Shown in pieces: positions 9,138 through 16,833 of a stretch of 44,603 bases of DNA; position 1 is the first letter of the stretch; each line of letters starts with the position of its first letter. Location of the stretch: the NCBI GenBank assembly GCA_949286215.1, contig CASDYX010000013.1, positions 1 to 44,603 on the forward strand, given 5' to 3'. The notes under the pieces are model-generated. The model was not told where the DNA came from and made no database searches. It was given only the letters and a program-made list of their open reading frames with translations. The position numbers and the translations under genes are program-made. This DNA is from an uncultured Pseudomonadota bacterium (GTDB lineage Bacteria; Pseudomonadota; Alphaproteobacteria; RF32; CAG-239).

Positions 9138-9166
9138 TTGACTTTTAGAGAAATATAGAGTTATCT
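9138..9166 (+). promoter_or_regulatory. Putative sigma-70 promoter for hpf-ptsN
   Basis: TTGACT (9138-9143), a 17-base spacer and TTATCT (9161-9166) lie 45 bases before the hpf ATG, in the 117-base gap after rpoN. A short AGAGA/TCTCT inverted repeat spans the -10 region. This would allow hpf and ptsN to be expressed separately from the lpt-rpoN genes. Confidence 0.5.
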
Positions 9167-9210
9167 CTCAAAAGAAAAGTTTTAATAATTTAATTTGTAA
9201 GGTAAAGATT

Positions 9211-9777
9211 ATGAAAATTACATTGACAGGTAAACAGGTTGATATCGGAGACAGACTCCGTAAGCATGTTGAAGAGAATGTCTTAAATTCTGTAAACAAA
9301 TATTTCCCGGCTCCGATTAGCTGCACCGTAGCTTTTTCTAAAGATGGCGATGAATTTGGAGCAGAAGTAACGGTTCACCCTGCCAAAAACATTGTCTTAA
9401 AAGGCTCTGGCTCAGCAGGCGATCCTTATACCGCATTTGACAATGCCAATGCCCACATTGCGACCCGCTTACGCCGTCACAAAAACAAATTAAATGACCA
9501 CAAAGGCAAAACCGGTTTAGCTGAAATGGCAAACGAAGCTGTATTCCCGCTTCATGAAACCGAAGATGAAATGGATATTGATGAGAGCGCACCATTAACC
9601 ATTGCCGAAACCGAAGCTAACATTCCGGTCTGCACCGTTAGTGAAGCTGTTATGTACATGGACTTGGTTAACGAAGCCGCCATTATGTTCCGTAACAGTG
9701 CAAACAATCACATCAGCATGGTATATCGTCGTAAAGATGGTAACATCGGTTGGGTTGAACCCAAAGCTGACAAATAA
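9211..9777 (+). CDS. hpf: Long-form ribosome hibernation promoting factor
   Basis: HPF binds the 30S decoding channel in slow-growing cells; the long form also dimerises ribosomes into 100S particles. The 188-residue protein has the N-terminal S30AE domain (about 1-100: MKITLTGKQVDIGDRLRKHV, ending in the basic RLRRHKNKLNDHKGK) and the C-terminal dimerisation domain (about 125-185, with VSEAVMYMDL and the MVYRRKDGNIGWVEP end). AAGGTAAAGATT precedes the ATG. It lies between rpoN and ptsN, as in many proteobacteria. Confidence 0.96.
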   Translation: MKITLTGKQVDIGDRLRKHVEENVLNSVNKYFPAPISCTVAFSKDGDEFGAEVTVHPAKNIVLKGSGSAGDPYTAFDNANAHIATRLRRHKNKLNDHKGKTGLAEMANEAVFPLHETEDEMDIDESAPLTIAETEANIPVCTVSEAVMYMDLVNEAAIMFRNSANNHISMVYRRKDGNIGWVEPKADK

Positions 9778-9802
9778 GCAACAATATAAGGCATAAAAAA
9801 AG

Positions 9803-10246
9803 ATGAGACTTTCCGACATAATGTCCGCAAATTCGGTTGTGCTTTCATTAAAAGCCAACAATAAGAGACAATTGCTTCAAGAGTTGGCTCAAAAAGCATC
9901 AGAATTAACGGGAATTAACGATCGTACAATATTTGATACCATTCTTGAAAGAGAAAACTTAGGTTCCACCGGATTTGGTGGCGGTACGGCATTGCCCCAC
10001 GGACGCTTAAGTGAGCTTCAACAAGTATTCGGTTTATTTGCACGCTTAAATTCTCCGATAGATTTTGACGCTATTGATAACAAACCGGTTGATTTGGTAT
10101 TTTTACTCTTATCACCCGAAAGCAATGGAGCAGACCATTTAACGGCTCTGGCACAAATCTCTCGCATTCTCAAAGATGAAGAGACTTGCACAAAGTTGCG
10201 GGCTGCCGGTTCTACAGAAGAAATTCAAGCCTTATTAACCAACTAA
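9803..10246 (+). CDS. ptsN: Nitrogen PTS enzyme IIA (EIIA-Ntr)
   Basis: Regulatory phosphocarrier of the nitrogen PTS, which in proteobacteria tunes potassium transport, stress and envelope responses rather than sugar uptake. The 147-residue protein is a single PTS EIIA type-2 domain; the phosphorylated histidine is His66 in GGGTALPHGR. It follows hpf by 25 bases and closes the rpoN cluster with a strong terminator. Its partners PtsP and NPr are not in the window. Confidence 0.96.
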   Translation: MRLSDIMSANSVVLSLKANNKRQLLQELAQKASELTGINDRTIFDTILERENLGSTGFGGGTALPHGRLSELQQVFGLFARLNSPIDFDAIDNKPVDLVFLLLSPESNGADHLTALAQISRILKDEETCTKLRAAGSTEEIQALLTN

Positions 10247-10250
10247 AAAA

Positions 10251-10279
10251 AGCTCCGATTAATTCGGAGCTTTTTTTTT
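10251..10279. terminator. Bidirectional intrinsic terminator between ptsN and DUF1150 gene
   Basis: AGCTCCGA (10251-10258) pairs with TCGGAGCT (10264-10271) around TTAAT, with an A run on the left and nine Ts on the right (10271-10279). It can end ptsN on plus and the convergent gene on minus. Confidence 0.93.
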
Positions 10280-10290
10280 ATTATTGTCAT

Positions 10291-10524
10291 TTAATGCACT
10301 GATTTAGGATTCAAATCATTCTGCTTTGCCATAACAAAGGCAAATTCTCTATCATCTGTTGCAGCAATTTTAGTTCCGTCAGCCGCACAAATCAGCCACA
10401 TTTCTTTACCATCCATAACATCATTTTTAATAAAGGCAACATCTTCATCATTCCAACAACGCAATTCTTCCTCCACTTCCGGAGAGAGGTGCATTTGCTC
10501 TAATTTAATATTATTTTTAGTCAT
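10291..10524 (-). CDS. DUF1150 family protein
   Basis: A 77-residue protein matching the pattern of the alphaproteobacterial DUF1150 family, whose C-terminus carries an AADGTKIAATDDREFAF-like segment and a D-L-x-P-x-SVH ending (here NDLNPKSVH). Function of the family is unknown; it is often found near small heat-shock or rpoN-cluster genes. I use the ATG at 10524, preceded by GAGG, rather than a TTG four codons earlier. It is convergent with ptsN and shares its terminator. Confidence 0.85.
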   Translation of the reverse strand: MTKNNIKLEQMHLSPEVEEELRCWNDEDVAFIKNDVMDGKEMWLICAADGTKIAATDDREFAFVMAKQNDLNPKSVH

Positions 10525-10621
10525 AAAAAACCTCAAAACATTTTATATTTGTTAAGATAATAACGTTATATTTATTAAATAATAGCTAATAACGACCAAC
10601 GCAAGTATATTGAGGCTTAAA

Positions 10622-12304
10622 ATGTTTTTCAGCTTAAATAAAAAATTTATCTACACAATATCGCTTTTTTTCATTTTTACGTCTGTAATATTTTTATATG
10701 CATTTTACAGCATCAATTTATCAAAAACACAAGAAGAGCAAAAATCCATTGTTAGCCGCAATCAACAATACATTGAAATATTATACGAGAACATAACATT
10801 AAGAAAAGAATTAGCCTCAATAGAAAACAATCATCCTCAAATAAAATTCAGCAACAAAATCAAAGAGTTCACAAAGTCATCGCAACTAAACGCCAAACAA
10901 GAACAAATCTCGCAAGAACGCCAACGAGCTGAAGAAGTTATCAAAAACTATAACGAGCGCTATAAAACTCTGGAAGAAAGTTTTCGAATTATTTTAATTA
11001 GTACCTTATTATTTTTCTGTGCCATGATTGTTTTATGGCTTCTCATTAAATTATGGGTATTAACACCTATTGAAAAGCTCTCCAACGCCAGTAATTTGGT
11101 TGCAAAAGGAGAATATGGTTCACGTATTTACCCAGACAAAAAACACTATACTCACGATGAATTTGATAATTTAATCACCACTTTTAACCAAATGTTGGAA
11201 AGCATTGAAAACAGCATCCAAGAAATTCATAGGGCTGAATTTTTCTTACAATCAATCATTGACTCCATTCCAGATGGCATTAGGGTCTTAAAAGAAGATG
11301 GCACCATCATTCTGGCAAATAAAGAATATTACCGTCAAATAAACTCTTCACAGAACTGTATTGGGCAAAAATGCTATCTCTCATCACAAAATCAAGATTA
11401 CCCCTGTCCTTTAAGCAAATTCACCTGCCCAATGGCAATATTTAAGGAAGGCAAAACCACGAACCTCAAATTCATTCAACAATTTGCAGCTTTTCCCAAC
11501 AATCCATTATCAATCAATGCTGCATACATGACATTTAAAGATAATAATTCTGCAACTCAAAAATACATTGTTGAATCCATAAGAGATTTAAGTGAAGATA
11601 TTCACTTTTCACATCAGCAAAAAGTTTCTTCTCTTGGCTTTTTATCCACCTCTGTTGCTCATGAAATGAAAAACCACTTAGGCTCCATTAGGATGATTTT
11701 GGAAGGGCTGATAAAGAAATACCACCCCCAAGACAGTGAAGAAAAATCCTACCTTGAGCTTATTCATAAACAATTAGTTGATTGCATTCAGGTTCCTGAA
11801 AGACTTTTAAAACTAGCCCAATTTACACCGGATAAAAAATACCCTTACATTTTCACTGACTGCATTCAAGACATCATTTCCATTCTTGACTACGAAACAA
11901 AAAATAACGGTATAAGCATAAATTTCAAAAAATCCCGCAAAAAATTATCCGCTCTGGGAAATGCCGCTGATTTTAAGATGGTCATACTCAATTTAATGCA
12001 AAATGCCATCAAAGCCATGCCTCACGGTGGTCAAATAGACATCAGCTTGTCAGAAGACCAAACAGACCATACCGCACAAATTTCGGTTCAAGATACAGGC
12101 ATAGGAATAGAAGAAGATAAATTGAACCACATCTTTGAGCCATTTTATTCTCAAGGACATTCTGCCAAAACGTCTGGAACAGGCCTCGGTTTAGCAATTG
12201 TCAAATCCATCATAGAGAAACAAAACGGAACCATATCTGTCACCAGCACCCTGGGAGTTGGCACCTGTTTTACCATAAAAATACCACTTTATAGTGAGAA
12301 ATAA
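10622..12304 (+). CDS. Orphan membrane sensor histidine kinase (HAMP-PAS-HisKA-HATPase)
   Basis: A 560-residue transmembrane kinase. I see a first helix at about 8-30, an extracytoplasmic, coiled-coil-prone segment to about 120, a second helix at about 122-146, HAMP (about 147-200), a PAS domain (about 207-320), the HisKA box with phospho-histidine His347 in SVAHEMKNHLG, and a HATPase domain with NLMQNAIKAM, DTGIGI and GTGLGLAIVK. The PAS carries four cysteines (246, 251, 262, 269; C-x4-C-x10-C-x6-C), suggesting a metal or redox ligand. ATG 10622 follows GAGG; a TTG four codons upstream is rejected. No response regulator is adjacent. It lies next to the rpoN/ptsN block, but no link in function can be shown. 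Confidence 0.9.
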   Translation: MFFSLNKKFIYTISLFFIFTSVIFLYAFYSINLSKTQEEQKSIVSRNQQYIEILYENITLRKELASIENNHPQIKFSNKIKEFTKSSQLNAKQEQISQERQRAEEVIKNYNERYKTLEESFRIILISTLLFFCAMIVLWLLIKLWVLTPIEKLSNASNLVAKGEYGSRIYPDKKHYTHDEFDNLITTFNQMLESIENSIQEIHRAEFFLQSIIDSIPDGIRVLKEDGTIILANKEYYRQINSSQNCIGQKCYLSSQNQDYPCPLSKFTCPMAIFKEGKTTNLKFIQQFAAFPNNPLSINAAYMTFKDNNSATQKYIVESIRDLSEDIHFSHQQKVSSLGFLSTSVAHEMKNHLGSIRMILEGLIKKYHPQDSEEKSYLELIHKQLVDCIQVPERLLKLAQFTPDKKYPYIFTDCIQDIISILDYETKNNGISINFKKSRKKLSALGNAADFKMVILNLMQNAIKAMPHGGQIDISLSEDQTDHTAQISVQDTGIGIEEDKLNHIFEPFYSQGHSAKTSGTGLGLAIVKSIIEKQNGTISVTSTLGVGTCFTIKIPLYSEK

Positions 12305-12305
12305 T

Positions 12306-12334
12306 TTGCAAAAATAAAAATTAAGGTTTATACA
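12306..12334 (+). promoter_or_regulatory. Putative sigma-70 promoter for infA
   Basis: TTGCAA (12306-12311), a 17-base spacer and TATACA (12329-12334), ending 32 bases before the infA ATG. The -35 overlaps the end of the kinase gene, so infA can be transcribed on its own. Confidence 0.6.
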
Positions 12335-12366
12335 GTAGGAAATAATTAATCAGTAAAGGAAATTTT

Positions 12367-12588
12367 ATGAGTAAAGAAGAACTGCTTGAACTGACAGGTG
12401 AAGTTATAGAAAAACTTCCCAATGCCATGTTTCGGGTAAGATTAGAAAATGGTGTTGAAATATTAGCCCATACAGCCGGCAAAATGCGCAAATTTAGAAT
12501 ACGTGTTATGGTTGGCGATAAAGTTGATATTGAAATGACACCTTATGACCTTACCAAAGGACGAATTACATTTCGCCATAAAGAATAG
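12367..12588 (+). CDS. infA: Translation initiation factor IF-1
   Basis: IF-1 occupies the 30S A site during initiation. The 73-residue protein is a single S1-type OB fold with the family landmarks near [16 protein letters not shown] and [28 protein letters not shown] precedes the ATG. It stands alone between the kinase gene and a hairpin-rich non-coding stretch. Confidence 0.97.
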   Translation: MSKEELLELTGEVIEKLPNAMFRVRLENGVEILAHTAGKMRKFRIRVMVGDKVDIEMTPYDLTKGRITFRHKE

Positions 12589-12592
12589 ATAT

Positions 12593-12711
12593 CCCCCAGT
12601 AAACTGGGGGTTCTAAATCAGCTACAAACCTTCGGTTTGACCACGCTCGTTGGCGTGGAGCGGTGTTGTTCCAACACCTTTGCATTCAGCCCCGAGTAAA
12701 CTCGGGGTTTT
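12593..12711. mobile_element. Hairpin-rich relic resembling an IS200/IS605 end (tnpB 3' end or PATE-like MITE)
   Basis: Five consecutive hairpins occupy about 119 bases: CCCCCAG-TAAA-CTGGGGG (12593-12610), CAAACC/GGTTTG (12625-12639), CCACGC/GCGTGG (12641-12658), GGTGTTG/CAACACC (12662-12678) and CCCCGAG-TAAA-CTCGGGG (12690-12707). The first and last are near-identical subterminal palindromes, as in IS200/IS605 elements moved by a Y1 transposase. Read on minus, one frame ends at 12622 with GVGTTPLHANERGQTEGL, which resembles a TnpB C-terminus. No intact transposase is present, so this is a remnant or a non-autonomous copy. A purely cellular structured RNA cannot be excluded. Confidence 0.5.
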
Positions 12712-12727
12712 CTGTAAGGCAACTAAT

Positions 12728-12757
12728 AAAAAAAGCCTCCCAAAAGGGAGGTTTTTT
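12728..12757. terminator. Bidirectional intrinsic terminator
   Basis: CCTCCC (12736-12741) and GGGAGG (12746-12751) around AAAA, with an A run on the left (12728-12734) and six Ts on the right. It can end the infA region on plus and the DedA gene on minus. Confidence 0.9.
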
Positions 12758-12758
12758 A

Positions 12759-13373
12759 TTAAATAAATTTAATGGCTGCAAATCCGCCCACCAGAAGCAA
12801 AACAAACACCACTGAGAGCATTCCCAAATTCTTTTCAATATAATCCTTCATTGGCTCTCCAAATTTTTTCAAAAGCCATGCCACCAAAAAGAACCTACCG
12901 CCTCTGGCTAAAATTGATGCAACGGTAAAGACCACCAAATCCAAATGAACCACACCACTGGCAATAGTCACAACCTTATATGGGAAAGGCGTTAATCCGG
13001 CAGCAAACACAATCCATGCACCCCATTCGTGATAATATCCTTTAAAAACATCAAATTGTGCCATATAACCATAAAACTCTAAAATTGGTTTAGCAAGGAG
13101 CTCATAACCAAATACACCGATACAATAACCAAAGTAACCACCTATAACACTGGCCATAGTGGTAAGTCCGGCAATTCTATAAGCTTTTTGAGGAGTTGCC
13201 AACACCATGGGAATAAGCATAACATCCGGCGGAATAGGAAAGAAAGAACTTTCAACAAAAGCCACAATAAACAAAAATAACATAGCATATTTGCTGGATG
13301 CCAAATCCAACATATAGTCATAAGTTGCATGAATTAAATTATGAATTTTACCACAGGCTTTCGTGAGTATCAT
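12759..13373 (-). CDS. DedA-family (YqaA-type) inner membrane protein
   Basis: A 204-residue polytopic membrane protein of the DedA/SNARE-associated family; relatives are implicated in recycling of lipid carriers and membrane homeostasis, but the substrate of this one is unknown. Features are the N-terminal hydrophobic stretch with FVESSFFPIPPDVMLIP, a central GYFGYCIGVFGYELL, and GLTPFPYKVVTIASG, followed by ARGGRFF, which carries the conserved arginine of the family. I use the ATG at 13373 after GAGGG; a GTG two codons earlier sits too close to that site. TTGACG at 13425-13430 (minus) may be its -35. It is 91 bases after folD. Confidence 0.88.
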   Translation of the reverse strand: MILTKACGKIHNLIHATYDYMLDLASSKYAMLFLFIVAFVESSFFPIPPDVMLIPMVLATPQKAYRIAGLTTMASVIGGYFGYCIGVFGYELLAKPILEFYGYMAQFDVFKGYYHEWGAWIVFAAGLTPFPYKVVTIASGVVHLDLVVFTVASILARGGRFFLVAWLLKKFGEPMKDYIEKNLGMLSVVFVLLLVGGFAAIKFI

Positions 13374-13464
13374 TTTCACCCTCTAACAAAATTTAATTTT
13401 CTCATAGTAGGATAAACGACAAATCGTCAATGACAAACAAAATCTCCGATTTTCCACATAAAAA

Positions 13465-14316
13465 TTACTTCATCAAAGGATTTTGTTTTTTATAGGCATT
13501 CCAGGTATTTTTCAGCAACATAGCCACAGTCATCGGACCAATTCCCCCCGGAACTGGAGTAATATAAGCTGCAACTTCTTTCACCTCCTCAAAGGCCACA
13601 TCTCCACACAAATGTCCATCTACGCGGTTAATACCGACATCAATCACCGCTGCACCTTTTTTCACCCAATCGGCTTTCACCATTTCCGCACAACCGCAAG
13701 CTGCCACCAAAATATCTGCTTGCTTACAAATACTTGGCAAATCAAGTGTTTTAGAATGAGTAACCGTTACCGTACAATCTTGGTTTAAGAGCAAATCTGC
13801 CAACGGCCGCCCAACGATATTTGAGCGTCCGATAATCACCGCATGTTTTCCACGCAAATCCGCAACATAATGTTTTAAAAGTGCCACAATCCCTTGAGGC
13901 GTTGCCGCTACCACAGCTTCTGGACTATTCATTTGAAGCAAACCGGCATTAATTGGGCTAAATCCATCAACATCTTTTGAATGCTTAATCCAAGACAAAA
14001 CTTTTAACTCATCAAATTGCTTCGGCAAAGGCAACTGCACAATAATCCCGTTAACCTCATCATTATCATTTAACTCAAGAATTAAATCTCTCAGTTCATC
14101 TTCACTAGCAGTTTCGGGAACATAACAAATTCGACATTCCATACCAATTTCGGCCGCTGCCTTGTGCTTATTGCGAACATAGACCTGGCTGGCCGGATTA
14201 TCTCCGACTTGCACCACCGCCAATACCGGAGATGAATAAGTAGCCGCAATTTCCTCGGCCAAAAATTTGCGCACATTTAAGGCTTCTTGTTTTCCATCCA
14301 TAATGATTGCCGTCAT
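13465..14316 (-). CDS. folD: Bifunctional methylenetetrahydrofolate dehydrogenase/cyclohydrolase
   Basis: FolD interconverts 5,10-methylene-, methenyl- and 10-formyl-tetrahydrofolate, feeding purine and formyl-Met synthesis. The 283-residue length is normal. Landmarks are YVRNKHKAAAEIGM (catalytic lysine region, about 47-60), VQLPLPKQ, DVDGFSPINAG, GRSNIVGRPLADLL and VIDVGINRVDG, with the P-V-PGGIGPMTVAMLLKNT signature near the end. The start overlaps the stop of the upstream yggU-type gene by four bases (ATGA). Confidence 0.97.
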   Translation of the reverse strand: MTAIIMDGKQEALNVRKFLAEEIAATYSSPVLAVVQVGDNPASQVYVRNKHKAAAEIGMECRICYVPETASEDELRDLILELNDNDEVNGIIVQLPLPKQFDELKVLSWIKHSKDVDGFSPINAGLLQMNSPEAVVAATPQGIVALLKHYVADLRGKHAVIIGRSNIVGRPLADLLLNQDCTVTVTHSKTLDLPSICKQADILVAACGCAEMVKADWVKKGAAVIDVGINRVDGHLCGDVAFEEVKEVAAYITPVPGGIGPMTVAMLLKNTWNAYKKQNPLMK

Positions 14317-14621
14317 TTTTCATCTCCCAATTTTACAAGTTTTTCCAGTATTTGCTCATCGGCATCTAACAACAGTTTTTTATAGCGATCTGTTTCTCCG
14401 CTAATAAGTTCAATCTTACTTTTTGAGAGTTTCAAACTTTTTGAGAGTAAATCAATGAGTTCTTTATTGGCCTTTCCTTTTTCCGGCACACTGATAACAG
14501 ACACCTTCAAAAATTCCACCCCATCAGCCCCCACAAAACATCCTTTTATTTGAGCAGAGGAAGCATTGGGCGTCAAACGCACATTGAGTATAATTCCTTT
14601 GTCTGTCAGATATGCGAACAT
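14313..14621 (-). CDS. yggU: DUF167 (YggU-type) protein
   Basis: A small protein of the DUF167 family, whose role is not established. It shows the family order: an N-terminal strand region (GIILNVRLTPNASSAQIKG), KVSVISVPEKGKANKELIDLL in the middle, then LKLSKSKIELISGETDRYKKLL. I use the ATG at 14621 (102 residues); a TTG at 14642 would add seven residues but lies inside a hairpin. It follows yggT, the common pairing, and overlaps folD by four bases. Confidence 0.85.
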   Translation of the reverse strand: MFAYLTDKGIILNVRLTPNASSAQIKGCFVGADGVEFLKVSVISVPEKGKANKELIDLLSKSLKLSKSKIELISGETDRYKKLLLDADEQILEKLVKLGDEK

Positions 14622-14640
14622 AACTCTATCTCTCAAACTC

Positions 14641-14669
14641 AAAAAGGAATCCCCTAAAGATTCCTTTTT
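14641..14669 (-). terminator. Hairpin between yggT and yggU, possible attenuator
   Basis: A perfect 11-base inverted repeat, AAAAAGGAATC (14641-14651) and GATTCCTTTTT (14659-14669), with a 7-base loop. On minus it ends in five Ts, like a weak terminator, directly before the yggU start. It may lower expression of yggU-folD relative to yggT or shield the yggU start region. Confidence 0.5.
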
Positions 14670-14695
14670 GCCAAAACTCTGATTTTCCTTTTTAA

Positions 14696-14995
14696 CTACA
14701 TAACCAGTTCAGAAAGTCTGGTAAACAGTCTGCTGATAAACAACAATACCAACAATAAGATAAACGGAGAAAAATCGAACCCGGATACAGGCGGTACTTT
14801 TTCGCCGATTTTCTTATAAACAGGTTGAGTTGCTTTTTCCAAAATCTCCATAGTCTTTTGAGCATATTTATTATTTGCTTCCAAAATTTTGAAATAAATC
14901 AACCAATGGAGTACGATTTCAACCACAACCACCTTAAAATAAAGGCTAACAACCAAATTAATAATATAGAAAAAAGGTTCTAACAAAGCACCCAT
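14696..14995 (-). CDS. yggT: YggT family membrane protein
   Basis: A 99-residue inner membrane protein of the YggT family, with two hydrophobic segments (about 8-34 and 74-94) separated by the family stretch with ATQPVYKKIGEKVPPVSGFDFSP. YggT-type proteins have been tied to osmotic stress tolerance and division-site or thylakoid organisation, depending on the organism. The ATG at 14995 is chosen because AAGGAGAAAATTT precedes it closely; a further in-frame start seven codons earlier would cover that site. Confidence 0.9.
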   Translation of the reverse strand: MGALLEPFFYIINLVVSLYFKVVVVEIVLHWLIYFKILEANNKYAQKTMEILEKATQPVYKKIGEKVPPVSGFDFSPFILLLVLLFISRLFTRLSELVM

Positions 14996-15074
14996 AAATT
15001 TTCTCCTTAAAAACACAACATTGCTTTAGGTATAAACCAGCTTCTTTAGATACGCAACAAATTTATTTAACTTG

Positions 15075-16181
15075 TTAAGCGCGCATCAAATTTTCTTCTC
15101 TGGCCATACGTTCCAAAGCAGCTTGAATTCCTTCTTTCGTTAAAGCTCTTTGTCTCAAGCGATTAGCATCATATTTAGGAACATCCTTAAGAGGAGGTCT
15201 GAGCCCACGCAAGCGTTCAATACGCGTCCGAATATCTTCCTGTTTTGTTGAAACATGTTTAGCCATATAAATAAATTCACCGGGACTTCTGTTATAAGAT
15301 AGGCTATTATCAAAACTGTGCTCTTGAGCGTTTCTTTCCGCCACATCTGCCCGTCTAACGTCCTCCAATAATCTGGTATAGAAACTGTATCCCGGCAACA
15401 TCTCCACATCCATATTATGCGCGACTTGCAGTTCTTTAGCTCTCATAGAAAATTCAGCCAATTGATTTTCTGTAGGATTTTTTCCCATATCTCTCATAAA
15501 GCTGAGGAAACGATAATAATGTAAAGCCTTTTCATATTCTTCTCGCTCAACTTTTTTATCAGCTTCATTTCCGGTAGTTGTTAAAATTGAGCTTCTGATT
15601 TCTCTCAACTTTTGGAGTTTCAAACGAAGTTCATCATATTTAACTTTAGCTTCTTTATTACCGAGTTGCACACTTTTTTCATACAAACCAAGACAAGTAA
15701 TCAATTCGGTTTCACGCTGGAAAGACATATCAACGAAATTATTTTTTTCTGATAAATCTTCTTGAGAAACAAACCCGTCATTCATATGTTTGATGATTTG
15801 TTGTCCTTCATCTATCCATGTAAAATACTCATTCATGGTCGATGTTTCGCAGTTGATTCGTTCAATCGACAACGCTTGGTCAAAATAGAACGTATCTTTT
15901 TCAATAGCATCAGCTAATTCTTCCACAAAAGTTGATAACTTCTTATCATCTTTTCCGTCATTAATAACTTCATCATTAGAGGCATAAAGAGCTTTTTGCA
16001 CCAAATTCATTTTTTCAGGAGCCTTGAGCTGAGAATTTTCGCCCCCTAAAGCATTAAACATAACATTTCTGGGATTTTGCTGAGCCTTTTGCTCTTGCTG
16101 ACGCTGAAAACTCTCCCAAACGGCATTGAGCCGACTAACACGTTGCTGATGTTGTTGCAGTTTTTCTTCAGAATTTTCCAT
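15075..16181 (-). CDS. Protein of unknown function, helical and charged (368 residues)
   Basis: I do not recognise this protein. It has no signal peptide or membrane segment, is rich in Glu, Lys, Gln and Arg, and by composition is mostly alpha-helical. The N-terminal 45 residues are glutamine rich and coiled-coil prone; a second likely coiled-coil zone lies around residues 170-225 (KVKYDELRLKLQKLREIRSS), and the last 50 residues are strongly basic. Two cysteines occur, near residues 110 and 163. The start follows GAGGATTG. It begins 20 bases after the TerB-like gene and very likely shares its promoter at 16681-16709, so the two products may act together. Confidence 0.8.
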   Translation of the reverse strand: MENSEEKLQQHQQRVSRLNAVWESFQRQQEQKAQQNPRNVMFNALGGENSQLKAPEKMNLVQKALYASNDEVINDGKDDKKLSTFVEELADAIEKDTFYFDQALSIERINCETSTMNEYFTWIDEGQQIIKHMNDGFVSQEDLSEKNNFVDMSFQRETELITCLGLYEKSVQLGNKEAKVKYDELRLKLQKLREIRSSILTTTGNEADKKVEREEYEKALHYYRFLSFMRDMGKNPTENQLAEFSMRAKELQVAHNMDVEMLPGYSFYTRLLEDVRRADVAERNAQEHSFDNSLSYNRSPGEFIYMAKHVSTKQEDIRTRIERLRGLRPPLKDVPKYDANRLRQRALTKEGIQAALERMAREENLMRA

Positions 16182-16201
16182 TATTCAATCCTCACCAGAA
16201 A

Positions 16202-16648
16202 TTAAACTTCCTCAAAAATAATTTTTGCTTCTTCCAGCCAAATAAGTCTATCAATCACCCAATTACTGATTTGTTCGATTTTTGCCAAATCGACCCCCAT
16301 TGCCATACCTACTTTTCCGATAAAAGCCGTCTCGGCATCGGACAATTCATCATCAGCATGGGCTAAAACGCACATTTCTTTAATTAATTCCAAAGCCGCA
16401 CGACGATCATCAATTTTCTTAACTTCTTCAATAATTTCTTCATCATTATCAATTTTCAAAATTTCATTAACACGTTTAGCCGAAACCCCAAAAGTCATAG
16501 CCACGTGTTTAATAAACTCTTTTTCATCTTCGTCAAAATGCCCGTCTGCCGCTGCCAAACGAGAAAAAGCTTTCAAGAAAGCAATTTTTTGGTCTTCATT
16601 TAATTTTTCCACACAATTCATATCCATCTCCACTTGCAAATCGGTCAT
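16202..16648 (-). CDS. TerB-like domain protein
   Basis: A 148-residue soluble helical protein of the TerB (tellurite resistance B)/DjlA-like superfamily. The family pattern is visible twice: ADGHFDEDEKEFI near residues 34-46 and ADDELSDAETAFI near 97-109, each an acidic, probably metal-binding loop followed by a helix. TerB-type proteins are linked with stress and membrane-associated surveillance complexes; a specific role here is unknown, and the other ter genes are absent. The ATG is preceded by GAGGTAAAA. It is the first gene of a two-gene unit with the 368-residue unknown. Confidence 0.85.
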   Translation of the reverse strand: MTDLQVEMDMNCVEKLNEDQKIAFLKAFSRLAAADGHFDEDEKEFIKHVAMTFGVSAKRVNEILKIDNDEEIIEEVKKIDDRRAALELIKEMCVLAHADDELSDAETAFIGKVGMAMGVDLAKIEQISNWVIDRLIWLEEAKIIFEEV

Positions 16649-16680
16649 TTTTACCTCGTTAAAAATTAATCATCATTTAG

Positions 16681-16709
16681 AGCATACTCAAAAAACCGAC
16701 TTTTATCAA
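16681..16709 (-). promoter_or_regulatory. Putative sigma-70 promoter for the TerB-like unit
   Basis: On minus, TTGATA (16704-16709), a 17-base spacer and TATGCT (16681-16686), ending 32 bases before the ATG at 16648. It is back-to-back with the miaB promoter in the 185-base divergent gap. Confidence 0.6.
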
Positions 16710-16769
16710 TCAAAAAGCTCTCACAAATAAAATTTTCCTATAAAAAACCGGCAAAATCACAAAAAAGAT

Positions 16770-16798
16770 TTGAAAAAAATCCGCATATATCCTACACT
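16770..16798 (+). promoter_or_regulatory. Putative sigma-70 promoter for miaB operon
   Basis: TTGAAA (16770-16775), a 17-base spacer and TACACT (16793-16798), predicting a start near 16805 and a leader of about 29 bases before the miaB ATG. Confidence 0.6.
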
Positions 16799-16833
16799 AA
16801 AAGTTAGAACATAATAACGCATTAAGAAAACTA

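Noticed and set aside
14622..14642. TTG start for yggU
   Set aside because: It lies in the stem of the hairpin at 14641-14669 and the added residues are not needed for the DUF167 fold.
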